The position numbers and the translations under genes are program-made. The notes under the pieces were generated by a model. That model worked only from the letters and a program-made list of their open reading frames with translations, was not told the origin of the DNA and did not search any database. A DNA stretch of 64,000 bases, from positions 4,131,501-4,195,500 of the forward strand of contig NZ_CP069213.1 of NCBI RefSeq assembly GCF_016834455.1. Direction: 5' to 3'. How positions within the stretch are numbered: position 1 is the first letter of the stretch; each line of letters starts with the position of its first letter. Source of the DNA: Shewanella litorisediminis (GTDB taxonomy: Bacteria > Pseudomonadota > Gammaproteobacteria > Enterobacterales > Shewanellaceae). Of the stretch, positions 25,883-34,581 are shown piece after piece.

Positions 25883-27384
25883 GCAGCCCGGGTGCTGGTA
25901 CCGTCCTCATTCAGGTGCTTCACCAAATCATGCAATGCCATGGGGCGGCCCAGATAAAAGCCCTGGGCCTGTTGACAGCCCATGTCCTGCAGAATTTTCA
26001 GCTGTGCGGCGTTTTCCACCCCTTCTGCCACGATATGAATATCAAAACTCTGAGCCATGGCGACGATGGCACTGACTATGGTGCGAGAACGTTCATCGGT
26101 TTCGACTCCGGAGACGAAACTGCGATCAATTTTTATTTCATCCACTGTGAGATCTTTCAGCATTGCCAGGGAGGTATAACCCGTACCGAAATCATCGATG
26201 GAAAAGGTAACCCCACTGGCCTGCAGGTTGGAAATAATCTCCACGCTCTTTTGCATATCGGTGAGGGTGGCCGTTTCGGTGATTTCAATCCGCACATAGG
26301 GCGCCAACGCCTCTTTGCTTTTGATAAATTGCGTCAGCGCATACATTTCGTCGGCATTATTGAACTCATCTGCCGACACGTTCACCGCCACATGGGTGAG
26401 GCTGCCACCCAGCACACCTGCACTGCCAAGTTCCGCTGCCGCCTTGTCGACCACCAGCCTGGAGATGGCAGCCGTCAGGCCTATTTCTTCTGCAAGCGGA
26501 ATAAACACATCGGGAGAAATATATCCCTTCACCGGGTGATGCCAACGAACCAACACTTCAATACCGCAGGCAGTGAGGGTAGTCAGATCATACTTGGGTT
26601 GATACACCAGCGTCAGGGACTCATCGGTGATGGCCTGGCGTAAATCCATAACCAACTGACGTCGCTGCAGGGCTTTTTCGCTTAGTTCCTTATCATGGTA
26701 TTGAATGGCGTTTTTCTTCTTTTTAGCAATATTCAGGGCTTCGGTGGCCGACACCATCATCTCTTTGGCATTGGTGCCGTCGGCTGGAAACAGGGCGACA
26801 CCGATACAACAAGTAGCGTCTATCCCGTGTTGCCTGGCCCTGTGGGCGAACATACGCTGAAATCCGCGCACATGGGCCTCCATATCCACAGAGGCATCCA
26901 AGCGGCCAAAGCTGGCAAACTGATCTGCATGTAAGCGCGACACCACAGAGCCTGGGAGGGCAGCGTCATTGATGTCGTTGGCCAGATCACGCAAAAAGGC
27001 ATCGGCACGCTCATAGCCAAGGGTGTCATTGATTCGTTTGAAATCGTCGATGTCCAGGTATCCCAGGATCAGGCGTTCAGTGGGTTTAAGCTGGCGGATG
27101 GTATTGTTCAGGGAGCGGATAAATACGCTGAGGCTGCTAAGGCCCGTCAGGCTATCCATTTCGTTGGCTTTTTCCAGCGCTCTGTTACTCCTGAGCACCA
27201 ACATCAGCAGCAGGGTTGCCGTGATGATCACAAAGGCCAATCCCTTGTATGTTTGCGCGATGGCGCGCAGCTGAGCACTGTCCAGCAGCAACTCAACGGC
27301 AATATCTGAAAACAGGATCCAAAATCCGGCAAAAACCGCATAGATGATGGCGACGCGAAGGGCTGAAATAACAGCTCTGTCCAT
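25876..27384 (-). CDS. Membrane GGDEF-EAL protein, probable phosphodiesterase
   Basis: A 502-residue protein. Two membrane helices (8-30 and 44-65) are followed by a GGDEF-like domain (75-235) whose signature reads HADQF, so it should not synthesise c-di-GMP. The EAL domain (250-490) reads EVLVRWHHP, with the acid DDFGTGYTS, KIDRSFV and AEGVEN motifs intact. EVL is a known active variant. The periplasmic stretch between helices is only about 12 residues, so any sensing is through the membrane. It overlaps the CPBP gene end convergently. Confidence 0.9.
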   Translation of the reverse strand: MDRAVISALRVAIIYAVFAGFWILFSDIAVELLLDSAQLRAIAQTYKGLAFVIITATLLLMLVLRSNRALEKANEMDSLTGLSSLSVFIRSLNNTIRQLKPTERLILGYLDIDDFKRINDTLGYERADAFLRDLANDINDAALPGSVVSRLHADQFASFGRLDASVDMEAHVRGFQRMFAHRARQHGIDATCCIGVALFPADGTNAKEMMVSATEALNIAKKKKNAIQYHDKELSEKALQRRQLVMDLRQAITDESLTLVYQPKYDLTTLTACGIEVLVRWHHPVKGYISPDVFIPLAEEIGLTAAISRLVVDKAAAELGSAGVLGGSLTHVAVNVSADEFNNADEMYALTQFIKSKEALAPYVRIEITETATLTDMQKSVEIISNLQASGVTFSIDDFGTGYTSLAMLKDLTVDEIKIDRSFVSGVETDERSRTIVSAIVAMAQSFDIHIVAEGVENAAQLKILQDMGCQQAQGFYLGRPMALHDLVKHLNEDGTSTRAAH

Positions 27385-27610
27385 GATTGGCTGACCCTGT
27401 AACCTGATTGTTCATTAAAAGTATCACAGCCACCCAATAAAAGTGCACAATAAAAAAGCAGGCATTTGTAAATCTTTTATTTTCATCACGTTAAACAAGA
27501 ACAATGCAATTATCTGGTACGGTTCTGTGGCACTGTATCAATCCATTTCCGTCTGCAAACAGCAATATTTTTTCGTGCCAATGGTGATTGAATGAAGGCA
27601 AGTTCAGGCG

Positions 27611-28213
27611 TCAAAACTCATCTACCAGCTCTATGCCCAGAGACTCCAGCAGACTCAGGGCATCGAATCGCGAAAATCGTGCCCCTTTGAGGCTGTTTTC
27701 CAACACATTGATGTTAAAACCTTCTGAACCGCTAAAGTCAGCGCGGTTTAAATTGGTTTGCACAAACAGACTGCCGGAGAAGTTGCATTGGGTAAGGCTG
27801 GCACCGCTGAAATCACCATGGCGAAAATCCACCTCCTGCACCCGGCATTCGGTCATGGCCAGCTGATGCATTGTCAGGCCGTAGAAAGACGAGTCGTTGA
27901 GAATGCATTGCTGAAACGCCAGTTCAAAATCCACATGAAAGCCGGGCCAATCGGCACGGGTCCAGTCCACCCCGATCAATTTGCTTTCAACAAAAGTCAC
28001 CCCAAACAAGCGACTGCCTGAAAACACCGCCAGACTGAGATTACAGCGCTCAAAGCGGCATTGATTGAAGCGGCAGTTTTGAAAACTGGCATCGGAAAAA
28101 TCGCAGTCTGAAAACAGGCAATCTTCAAACTCGATATCCCTATAACGGCCCTGTGTCAAACCCAGTTGTTTGAAGCTTGCATCGAAATACTGCTCGCCAT
28201 CGCTGAAATCCAT
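27611..28213 (-). CDS. Pentapeptide-repeat protein, Qnr-like
   Basis: A 200-residue protein built almost wholly of A(D/N)LXX-type pentapeptide repeats (for example CLFSD CDFSD ASFQN CRFNQ CRFER), folding into a quadrilateral beta-helix. It has an interruption near residues 85-100 like the loops of Qnr. The end, LLESLGIELVDEF, parallels the Qnr C-terminal helix (LLEPLG). Qnr proteins protect gyrase from quinolones, but similarity here is limited, and no resistance function should be assumed. Divergent from a 528-bp low-information region. Confidence 0.8.
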   Translation of the reverse strand: MDFSDGEQYFDASFKQLGLTQGRYRDIEFEDCLFSDCDFSDASFQNCRFNQCRFERCNLSLAVFSGSRLFGVTFVESKLIGVDWTRADWPGFHVDFELAFQQCILNDSSFYGLTMHQLAMTECRVQEVDFRHGDFSGASLTQCNFSGSLFVQTNLNRADFSGSEGFNINVLENSLKGARFSRFDALSLLESLGIELVDEF

Positions 28214-28408
28214 CGTGCTGAAAAAATCTAATCATCTTTTGCGCATCTTTAACAAAACCGGCTCTTTCCGTCAGCCTTTGAGTTGCACTCAACCAGAAAT
28301 AAGGACTTACATCACTGATGATGTATGGCAGTGATAACCGGGCCAGGTTGCCTTGAGCTGAATGAAAGGGGAAATGTAATGACATCTCCATCAATCAGAG
28401 GTACCGGT
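28214..28408. other. Intergenic region between pentapeptide protein and small ORF
   Basis: No clear gene, repeat or terminator. Likely contains the promoter of the minus-strand pentapeptide gene. Confidence 0.4.
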
Positions 28409-28552
28409 ATGAAAATCTGTATGTTTTGTGTGAACCCGCATACGGCAAAGACCCCATTCTCCCAGCGTCAGCGCCACCAAATGCACTGGAGTAGTCACCT
28501 AAAGCGCCCAAAAAAGCGGCGATTCAATAGAGATTGTCTCTTGGCTCCCTGA
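28409..28552 (+). CDS. Possible 47-residue basic Cys-containing protein
   Basis: An ATG preceded by AGAGGT (spacing 6) opens a 47-residue frame. It begins MKICMFCVNPHT, with a CxxC pair, and becomes strongly basic (RQRHQMHW, then KRPKKRRFNRD). This composition could bind metal or nucleic acid. No family is recognised and no homologue could be checked. The frame ends inside a large inverted repeat. It may be a small real gene or chance. Confidence 0.35.
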   Translation: MKICMFCVNPHTAKTPFSQRQRHQMHWSSHLKRPKKRRFNRDCLLAP

Positions 28553-28558
28553 ATCGCC
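28518..28558. repeat. Inverted repeat enclosing a second hairpin
   Basis: GGCGATTCA (28518-28526) and TGAATCGCC (28550-28558) are a perfect 9-bp inverted pair separated by 23 nt. Inside, AGAGA and TCTCT form another stem with loop TTG. It may fold as a terminator-like RNA, but it lacks a U-tract on the plus strand. Confidence 0.7.
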
Positions 28559-28741
28559 AATAATGTCCACGCTATTCTGCGCCGGACAGCGCCAAACCTG
28601 TCCAATCCCTTTGTCGTCAATACGGTTTTCAGATCTCTGGATATTGAACGCGGTTTCAAGCTACAAGGCAATAAACAGGCGTTTTGTTCACAAAAAGAGC
28701 GAAATTCGACAGCCTATTTTTTTAATCTTATGTAACATTGT

Positions 28742-30766
28742 ATGAAACTTGCTATTGGAGTGACCTTGTTGATCTTCAGTGCTATGCCATATTCCCAAAT
28801 TAAATCGGTTTTCCATCGCCTTCATCTGGATAGTCAACACCCGGTGACACGATTTATTCGGGTCTTCATTGCAGGCCTTATGGCACTGCTCATATCACAA
28901 CCCGTGCCGGCGCAAGAGCGATACACCATGGCACAGATCCAGGCTGAAAGGTTTGAACTGGATAACGCCCATGCTGAAAACAAGGACAGTTTAACCAATC
29001 AAATAGATCTGCGCATAAAAGAGGCAAGTAATGACCCGGTGCGGCACGCTGCCTTATTGATATTTAAAGCTGAGAACCTGCGCTCTTATGGGATGGATGC
29101 TATAGAGGAAAATTTATCTAGAGCACTGAGTTTAATTAGCCCGATGCAACATCCTGAGCTCTATATCTATGCCATGACAATACGAAGTTATGGCATGTAC
29201 ACCTACCAAAATCTACCGGAGGAAGCAACCGCCTTACTGGAAAGTCTGAAGCTGGAACCAGCACTAAAAAACGCCCCTTATGTACATATAGTTTTTTTAA
29301 GGCATTTGCTTGAAATTTATTACAAGCGTCAGCTATTCGAAAAAATACCTCATCCATTATTCCAGTTGTCACAAGTAGTAAAGAAGGGAAGCGTAGCATC
29401 ACAACATCAAGACTACCTATATTATTTAAGCGAAGAGCTCGCCTATCACAGCGGTCTAATTGGTGATTTAAATCAAGCTATTGACCAGTACAATCAATTA
29501 ATTAATCACTACCAGCAAACCGACGAACCAGATCATGTAGCAATTATTTACTGCAACATTGCCAATATGTATTTTCTTCCGTTTCAGGAAAAAGTGCGTT
29601 ATGCCCAGGCTTCACTTTCTGCACACAATAATATCGCCTGTTCTGATGTGATGGATAAAATTGTGCTGCTGGGAGAAATTCAGCAAGGCAACTTTTCCAA
29701 TGTTAATCGATTGATGCAATTCAATCCCATGCAGCAAATACCGCACCTGAATGAGAGTTCAGCCTATTATGCCGGGCTATCGTATCTATTGCTGGGAAAT
29801 GTTTCCGCAGCGCAAGAGATGGCCGACCGTATTACAGAAAACAATAACTGGGAGCGTCATGACTTATTGCAAAAAATTTATCAAAAGCAAGGTAATTATC
29901 AGGCCGCCTTTGAAGCGTCTCAGCATTATCATCAGTTAAAAGCTGAAAAAGACGCTGAGGCGCGGTCTTTAATGCTAAGCAGCTTCCAAACCCGCCTGGC
30001 ACTGGCTCAGGAAGAAACACTCGCTGCAGAGCAGGAAAAACAAGCTGCGCGAATCGCGGCAGCAGAACAAAAAGCCAAGGCAAGGCTGCACATTACACTG
30101 ATAGTGATTAGTGCAGGCGCACTGGTCACGCTGATCCTGTCACTGTATTTACTTCGCAGCCGCCAACACAGGATGAGATTGCAGCAACTGTCTGATACCG
30201 ATCCCCTCACAGGTTTACTCAACCGGCGTGCATTTTTACATCAAGCCAGCCAAATGCAACGACTTGCCGAGCGCCAGCAGTTTCCGTTGTCGATTGCCCT
30301 GTTGGATCTGGATTTTTTTAAAGCCATCAATGATAAACATGGGCATCACGTCGGCGATGCGGTCTTACGGGCCTTTGCACAGGCGGCCAAAACAACACTC
30401 AGGCAAACAGATATTATCGGGCGGTTTGGGGGTGAGGAGTTTATTCTGTTGGCGACGGAGAAAGACCCTGCCGTATTTGCAGGCCTGCTACAGCGCCTGC
30501 AACGCACCTTCATACAAGCGTGTGAACAAGACCCTGCCATTGGATTGAGCGTTAGCTTTTCAGCCGGTATAGCCACTGTTGGGGTACAAAATGCAGCAGG
30601 CCTCCCAGACATTGAAGACGCCATTCGTCAGGCCGATGAGCAGCTGTACCGGGCAAAAGCCAACGGGCGCCAACAGGTGTGTGCAGAGATGTTTTGTCTG
30701 CATCTGACGGGATCCAGGGCCAAGTTTGCCGCACCAGGTCATCCTGCGACAAATAGTGCAGAGTGA
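28742..30766 (+). CDS. Membrane diguanylate cyclase with TPR-like sensor domain
   Basis: A 674-residue protein. A hydrophobic segment near residues 42-55 (IAGLMALLISQ then PVPAQE) looks like a signal anchor. Residues 60-430 are a helical repeat region of TPR-like look in the periplasm. A membrane helix near 448-468 leads to a GGDEF domain with LTGLLNRRAF and FGGEEF (an active variant). No strong ribosome site precedes the chosen ATG; a TTG or ATG 24-42 bp downstream is possible. The sensor half is visibly more A/T-rich than its neighbours. Confidence 0.88.
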   Translation: MKLAIGVTLLIFSAMPYSQIKSVFHRLHLDSQHPVTRFIRVFIAGLMALLISQPVPAQERYTMAQIQAERFELDNAHAENKDSLTNQIDLRIKEASNDPVRHAALLIFKAENLRSYGMDAIEENLSRALSLISPMQHPELYIYAMTIRSYGMYTYQNLPEEATALLESLKLEPALKNAPYVHIVFLRHLLEIYYKRQLFEKIPHPLFQLSQVVKKGSVASQHQDYLYYLSEELAYHSGLIGDLNQAIDQYNQLINHYQQTDEPDHVAIIYCNIANMYFLPFQEKVRYAQASLSAHNNIACSDVMDKIVLLGEIQQGNFSNVNRLMQFNPMQQIPHLNESSAYYAGLSYLLLGNVSAAQEMADRITENNNWERHDLLQKIYQKQGNYQAAFEASQHYHQLKAEKDAEARSLMLSSFQTRLALAQEETLAAEQEKQAARIAAAEQKAKARLHITLIVISAGALVTLILSLYLLRSRQHRMRLQQLSDTDPLTGLLNRRAFLHQASQMQRLAERQQFPLSIALLDLDFFKAINDKHGHHVGDAVLRAFAQAAKTTLRQTDIIGRFGGEEFILLATEKDPAVFAGLLQRLQRTFIQACEQDPAIGLSVSFSAGIATVGVQNAAGLPDIEDAIRQADEQLYRAKANGRQQVCAEMFCLHLTGSRAKFAAPGHPATNSAE

Positions 30767-30814
30767 AGGCGGGAATATCGAAGGTTGCCAACATTCCCCC
30801 GCAAAACCAACTCG

Positions 30815-32149
30815 TTACATATCACAGTTCTTCAGCGGCTTGCGCAGCTGTGCCCGCACATTGTCCATGCCGGAATAGAACTCCTTCATCATCAGCAGGC
30901 CCATCAGGTTGCCGTTGTCGGTAACCAGGAGTTCCTCGGGGTTGGTGGGGTCGTTTTTGAGCGCGCCAATCAGCTTCATGGCGGTCATTTCCTTAAACAA
31001 CGCGGTATCGAGATTCACCCCAAAGGTGTCGCGGAAATACTGGCGCGACAAGCGGCCAGAGAAGAGCCCCAGCAAAAAGCGGTACTGCATAATGGCCTTG
31101 GTGTCGTAGCGCTTTTGCTGCTCAACACTCATCTTGCCCGCTTCGATGCGCTCCTGATACTTGCGCAGTGAGAAGGTGTTCACATACAGGGTGTCACCGA
31201 GGAAGCTGAACGAACCAGAGCCAACGCCAAGATATTCATCATAATCAATAACATACTCATCAAAGCCTTCGTCGTTGGCCTTGCCGAATGCCCAGCTCGA
31301 CAGCTGGTTGTACTGGCCACGCAGACTGGTGAGGATCTGGCTGTACTGACGGGCCAGATCCGCCTGGGGCGCCGCCAGCTTGCCCTTCACGCTCTTGCGG
31401 GTCTGGTGGGTGATCATCAGCGGATAGGTGGTTATCTGCCGTGGGTCGAGGCGGCGGGCCATGTCGAGATCCCGCTGGATCACCTCCTCCGTCTGGCCAC
31501 GGAAGCCAAAAATCAGGTCCACGTTGATGATGGGGAACAACTCCTTGGCCGCCTGAATACGGTCGAAGGTTTGCAGCCCCGAGCCAAACTTCTCGAAACG
31601 GTCGGTCATCTTGAGGATGCCATCATCGAAGCTCTGCACCCCAATAGACATGCGGTCCACCAGCCCCTTGAGCTGACGGAACTCCGGGCTCGCCAGGTGG
31701 CGTGGGTCTGACTCGCAGGACACTTCCTTGATGGACGGGAACAGCAGCCTGGCATGCTCGATAGTGCGTGCCAGCTCATCCTCCAGCACAGTGGTAGTGC
31801 CGCCACCTATGTACATGGATTCGAAGTCATAACCGAGCTCCTTGGCCATGGTCATTTCTTTACGCAGGGAAACGAAATAGGCGCGCGCCTTATCCTCTTT
31901 AAAGGTAAAGCGGTGGAAGGTGCAGTAAGAGCAGAGGGTATGGCAAAAGGGCACATGGGCGTACAGCATGTACTTTTTGCCCGACACAGGCGCGGGCATG
32001 GTATCGACCGACAGGGTATCGAGCCGCAGGTTGCGATCAACATAGAAGTTCATCACCCGTTCAGCGGTGCTCAGCAGCCATGCCGGCAGAGTAATATCGA
32101 CTTGCGCCTGATGGGCGGCGGGAATGGCTAAGGTTGAACTGCTGGTCAT
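30815..32149 (-). CDS. HemN-family radical SAM protein
   Basis: A 444-residue radical SAM enzyme. The cluster motif CHTLCSYCTFHRF follows YAHVPFC, as in oxygen-independent coproporphyrinogen III oxidase. The GGGTTT motif (YIGGGTTTVLEDEL) and SIGVQSFDDGIL segment fit HemN-like proteins. Members of this group can be coproporphyrinogen oxidase, HemW or heme-related paralogues such as HutW, so HemN itself is not claimed. The chosen ATG at 32149 has AGGA 6-7 nt before it; an upstream TTG at 32164 is weaker. Confidence 0.82.
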   Translation of the reverse strand: MTSSSTLAIPAAHQAQVDITLPAWLLSTAERVMNFYVDRNLRLDTLSVDTMPAPVSGKKYMLYAHVPFCHTLCSYCTFHRFTFKEDKARAYFVSLRKEMTMAKELGYDFESMYIGGGTTTVLEDELARTIEHARLLFPSIKEVSCESDPRHLASPEFRQLKGLVDRMSIGVQSFDDGILKMTDRFEKFGSGLQTFDRIQAAKELFPIINVDLIFGFRGQTEEVIQRDLDMARRLDPRQITTYPLMITHQTRKSVKGKLAAPQADLARQYSQILTSLRGQYNQLSSWAFGKANDEGFDEYVIDYDEYLGVGSGSFSFLGDTLYVNTFSLRKYQERIEAGKMSVEQQKRYDTKAIMQYRFLLGLFSGRLSRQYFRDTFGVNLDTALFKEMTAMKLIGALKNDPTNPEELLVTDNGNLMGLLMMKEFYSGMDNVRAQLRKPLKNCDM

Positions 32150-32447
32150 AGGGCTTCCTGTCAAAGATTATCTGAAATGGATCTTTTTGAAAAACAAAGA
32201 AAACATTTCGAGTTTGCTATCCATAGCCTACCCATTTAGACATAGGTAAAATGTGAACTTCCACCAATTTGGCCGTTCCAGCAAGTTTAGATTACCGTTT
32301 TTGTTAAGCAGCGCATATTTTAGCCATTGCGAATGCACAGTTCGTTTATTACACGATTACAAGCCAGAAACAAACGGTGGTGCTTCAACGGCAAAAAGTG
32401 GATTTAAGTTCTTACCCTAATTAGAGCCGTGAGCGTCAACGGGGTTA

Positions 32448-32481
32448 GCAAAGGGGAGCGGAGCCGCTTAGTCCCCTTTGC
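32448..32481. repeat. Strong intergenic stem-loop
   Basis: GCAAAGGGGA (32448-32457) pairs with TCCCCTTTGC (32472-32481), and GCGG with CCGC inside. A long, near-perfect hairpin without a U-run. Perhaps part of a dispersed repeat family, but no second copy is seen in the window. Confidence 0.75.
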
Positions 32482-32653
32482 CTGAATGTGGGTGGGCGAG
32501 TGTTTGCCTGCGCACGAGCGAGAGCCATGGATGGCGAACTGCCCCTTGTACATGGATGTATTTGCCCACGACCTTTTGCCAAGCGCAGCTTGGCTCAGTC
32601 AACTCAAAGCACAGCATTGACAGCCGAAGTTGAGCCCCGTTGCTGCAAGCAAC

Positions 32654-32681
32654 AAAAAGCCCCGCAGTCGCAGGGCTTTTC
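32654..32681 (-). terminator. Outer terminator beyond the fdhC2 tail array
   Basis: AAAAGCCC and GGGCTTTT pair with an inner GC/GC stem, with an A-run on the plus strand that reads as T on the minus strand. It closes the minus-strand fdh transcript. Confidence 0.75.
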
Positions 32682-32731
32682 AACTCAGTGGCGACTAAAC
32701 GCATTCAGTCACCACACATCAAAGTTACATG

Positions 32732-33027
32732 TCACTCTTTGTACTTAAGGGTGCCATTCTCTTTGATTTCATCGAACCACAAGTCGTGGTGCCTGGCTTG
32801 GCTAAAGAGGCCCAGGAACTGGGCCTCACAGCACCACTGAAGCCAAAGATTACTCTTTGTACTTCAGAGTACCATTAGCCTTGATTTCATCAAACCAAAG
32901 GTTGTGGTGCCTGGCTTTGCTTGAAAGGCCCAGGAACTGGGCCTCACAGCACCACTGAAGCCAAAGATTACTCTTTGTACTTCAGAGTACCGTTAGCCTT
33001 GATTTCATCAAACCAAAGGTTGTGGTG
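32732..33027 (-). repeat. 118-bp tail-plus-terminator tandem array after fdhC2
   Basis: The last 19 codons of fdhC2 (HHNLWFDEIKANGTLKYKE), its stop and a 58-bp spacer with hairpin are repeated. The three stops lie at 32732, 32850 and 32968, exactly 118 bp apart. The nearest extra copy encodes the same 19 residues. The outer copy reads HHDLWFDEIKENGTLKYKE, with many silent changes. The hairpins are GGCCCAG-gaa-CTGGGCC at 32809-32825 and 32927-32943. Since 118 is not a multiple of 3, the copies are not an extended protein repeat. Confidence 0.95.
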
Positions 33028-33939
33028 CTGCGTGGCCCAGTTCTCATCACAGTAACCCGACACCATACACTCCATACCGCCCTCAGACATCACGGTCGCC
33101 ATAAAGATGTGCACTATGGAGAAGGCACAAATGATGATGGCGCTGATGCCGTGCAGAACAAGGGCAGCGAAGCTTAAGGTGCGGCTTGGCTCAAACAGGT
33201 TGGGGAACAGCAGCAACATGCCGGAGGCCGAGATCACCAGCCCGAACAGGGCAAAGGTCCAGAACCACATTTTTTCACCGGCGTTGGCAAAGCCCGCGTC
33301 GGGGTGCTGGTTCTTGAAGGGGCCAAAGTTGATATAGCCACCCACCACCATAAACCACTTGATGTCGTACATTTTCGGCAGCTGGTTTTTGGCCCACATC
33401 AGGGTCATCAGCGCCCAGCCAATCATAAAGGGAATGGCCATAACATCGTGCACCTGCTTGGCGGCATACACCAGACCGGCCCATACGCTCTCACCCAACC
33501 AGGGTTGGAAGAAGAAGCGACCTGCCAGCAGTACCAAACCTGTGAGAATAAGCAGCAGACAGGGGATGGCCCCCAGCCAGTGAATGCTCACGTCCAGCTT
33601 GGACCAGCGGTACACCATCTTGCCCGAAAAACCGTGGTGCAGCTTGGAGATACCGTTGACCATGATAAACAGGGCAAACACCACTATCATGCCAAACAGC
33701 GCTGCCATCAGCCCCGGCGCCAACCAGGTGCCGCGAACCTGCAGCAGTCTGGGGTCGTAGGTATTGATGGGCTGACCATGAAACTCACTGGTCGAGGTGG
33801 TGTAACCCACGGCGCCGTCTTTCAGCTCGGCCCACATCTGGGCATCTCCCAGTTGGGCATTGGCATCGGCAGCATGGCCGAGCCCCATACCCAGCATGAG
33901 TAGCGCAGCCACGGCCAGGATTTTGAACCAATTGTTCAT
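32968..33939 (-). CDS. fdhC: Formate dehydrogenase cytochrome b subunit (FdhC), copy 2
   Basis: A 323-residue membrane cytochrome b561-like subunit. A cleavable signal (1-23, ending GHA) precedes about 50 periplasmic residues. Four helices follow from 75 to 290, with heme-ligand His in the KLHHGFSGK, SIHWLG and IVHIFMA segments and the EKMWFWTF motif. It passes electrons from FdhB to quinone. Conserved SEGGMECMVSGYCDENWA lies before the tail. It is the last gene of module 2, with GGAGG before ATG. Its final 57 bp are duplicated downstream in a 118-bp array. Confidence 0.92.
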   Translation of the reverse strand: MNNWFKILAVAALLMLGMGLGHAADANAQLGDAQMWAELKDGAVGYTTSTSEFHGQPINTYDPRLLQVRGTWLAPGLMAALFGMIVVFALFIMVNGISKLHHGFSGKMVYRWSKLDVSIHWLGAIPCLLLILTGLVLLAGRFFFQPWLGESVWAGLVYAAKQVHDVMAIPFMIGWALMTLMWAKNQLPKMYDIKWFMVVGGYINFGPFKNQHPDAGFANAGEKMWFWTFALFGLVISASGMLLLFPNLFEPSRTLSFAALVLHGISAIIICAFSIVHIFMATVMSEGGMECMVSGYCDENWATQHHNLWFDEIKANGTLKYKE

Positions 33940-33984
33940 TGTTAACCTCCGTTGGGGGCGAACAGGCCGCCCCCCTGGCTGTGA

Positions 33985-34554
33985 TTACTTCCAGGCACCG
34001 TTGTCGGCACCACGATAGACCACGCGCTCACGGAAGATGTTGGAAACCACTTCCGCATCACCGGCAAGCAGCGCCTTGGTGGCACACAGCTCGGCACACA
34101 TGGGCAGCTTGCCTTCGGCGAGACGGTTGCTGCCGTACTTCTGGCGCTCAGCATCGGAGAAGTTTTCTTCCGGGCCACCGGCGCAGAAGGTGCACTTGTC
34201 CATTTTGCCGCGGCTGCCGAAGGCACCCTTTTTAGGGAACTGGGGCGCGCCAAACGGACAGGCGTACAGGCAATAGCCACAGCCAATACAGGTGTCCTTG
34301 TCGTGCAGCACTATGCCATCGTCGGTCTTGTAGAAGCAGTTGGCCGGACACACCGCCATACAGGGGGCGTCAGAGCAGTGCATACACGCCACCGAAATGG
34401 AGGCTTCACCGGGCTCACCATCACGGATGGTGACGACGCGGCGGCGCTGGATACCCCACTCGAGGGCGGAGTCGTTTTCGTTTTTACAGGCGGTGACGCA
34501 GCCGTTGCACTCGATGCAGCGCTTGGTGTCACACAAAAATTTCATAGTTGCCAT
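33985..34554 (-). CDS. fdhB: Formate dehydrogenase iron-sulfur subunit (FdhB), copy 2
   Basis: A 189-residue electron-transfer subunit with four 4Fe-4S sets: CIECNGCVTAC, CMHCSDAPCMAVCP, CIGCGYCLYACP and a CTFC plus CAELC pair late in the protein. It is translocated with FdhA on the Tat pathway and bridges FdhA and the FdhC heme. It sits 27 bp after fdhA2. Nearly identical in length and motif order to FdhB of module 1, which is 9 residues longer at the C-terminus. Confidence 0.93.
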   Translation of the reverse strand: MATMKFLCDTKRCIECNGCVTACKNENDSALEWGIQRRRVVTIRDGEPGEASISVACMHCSDAPCMAVCPANCFYKTDDGIVLHDKDTCIGCGYCLYACPFGAPQFPKKGAFGSRGKMDKCTFCAGGPEENFSDAERQKYGSNRLAEGKLPMCAELCATKALLAGDAEVVSNIFRERVVYRGADNGAWK

Positions 34555-34581
34555 AATGACTTATCTCCTCGATTACCGCGC

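Larger units (their letters stand above)
32150..32731. other. Intergenic region with promoter, stem-loop and short palindromes
   Basis: The right part holds a large stem-loop (32448-32481), then GCCATGGATGGC near 32526 and TACATGGATGTA near 32550, two imperfect short palindromes, then a terminator at 32654. Short frames are present, but composition and lack of a ribosome site argue against genes. The left part must hold the HemN-type promoter. Confidence 0.5.

Noticed and set aside
32488..32748. 86-codon plus-strand frame in the region before the fdhC2 array
   Set aside because: It runs through a terminator and short palindromes and into the repeat array; no coding pattern.
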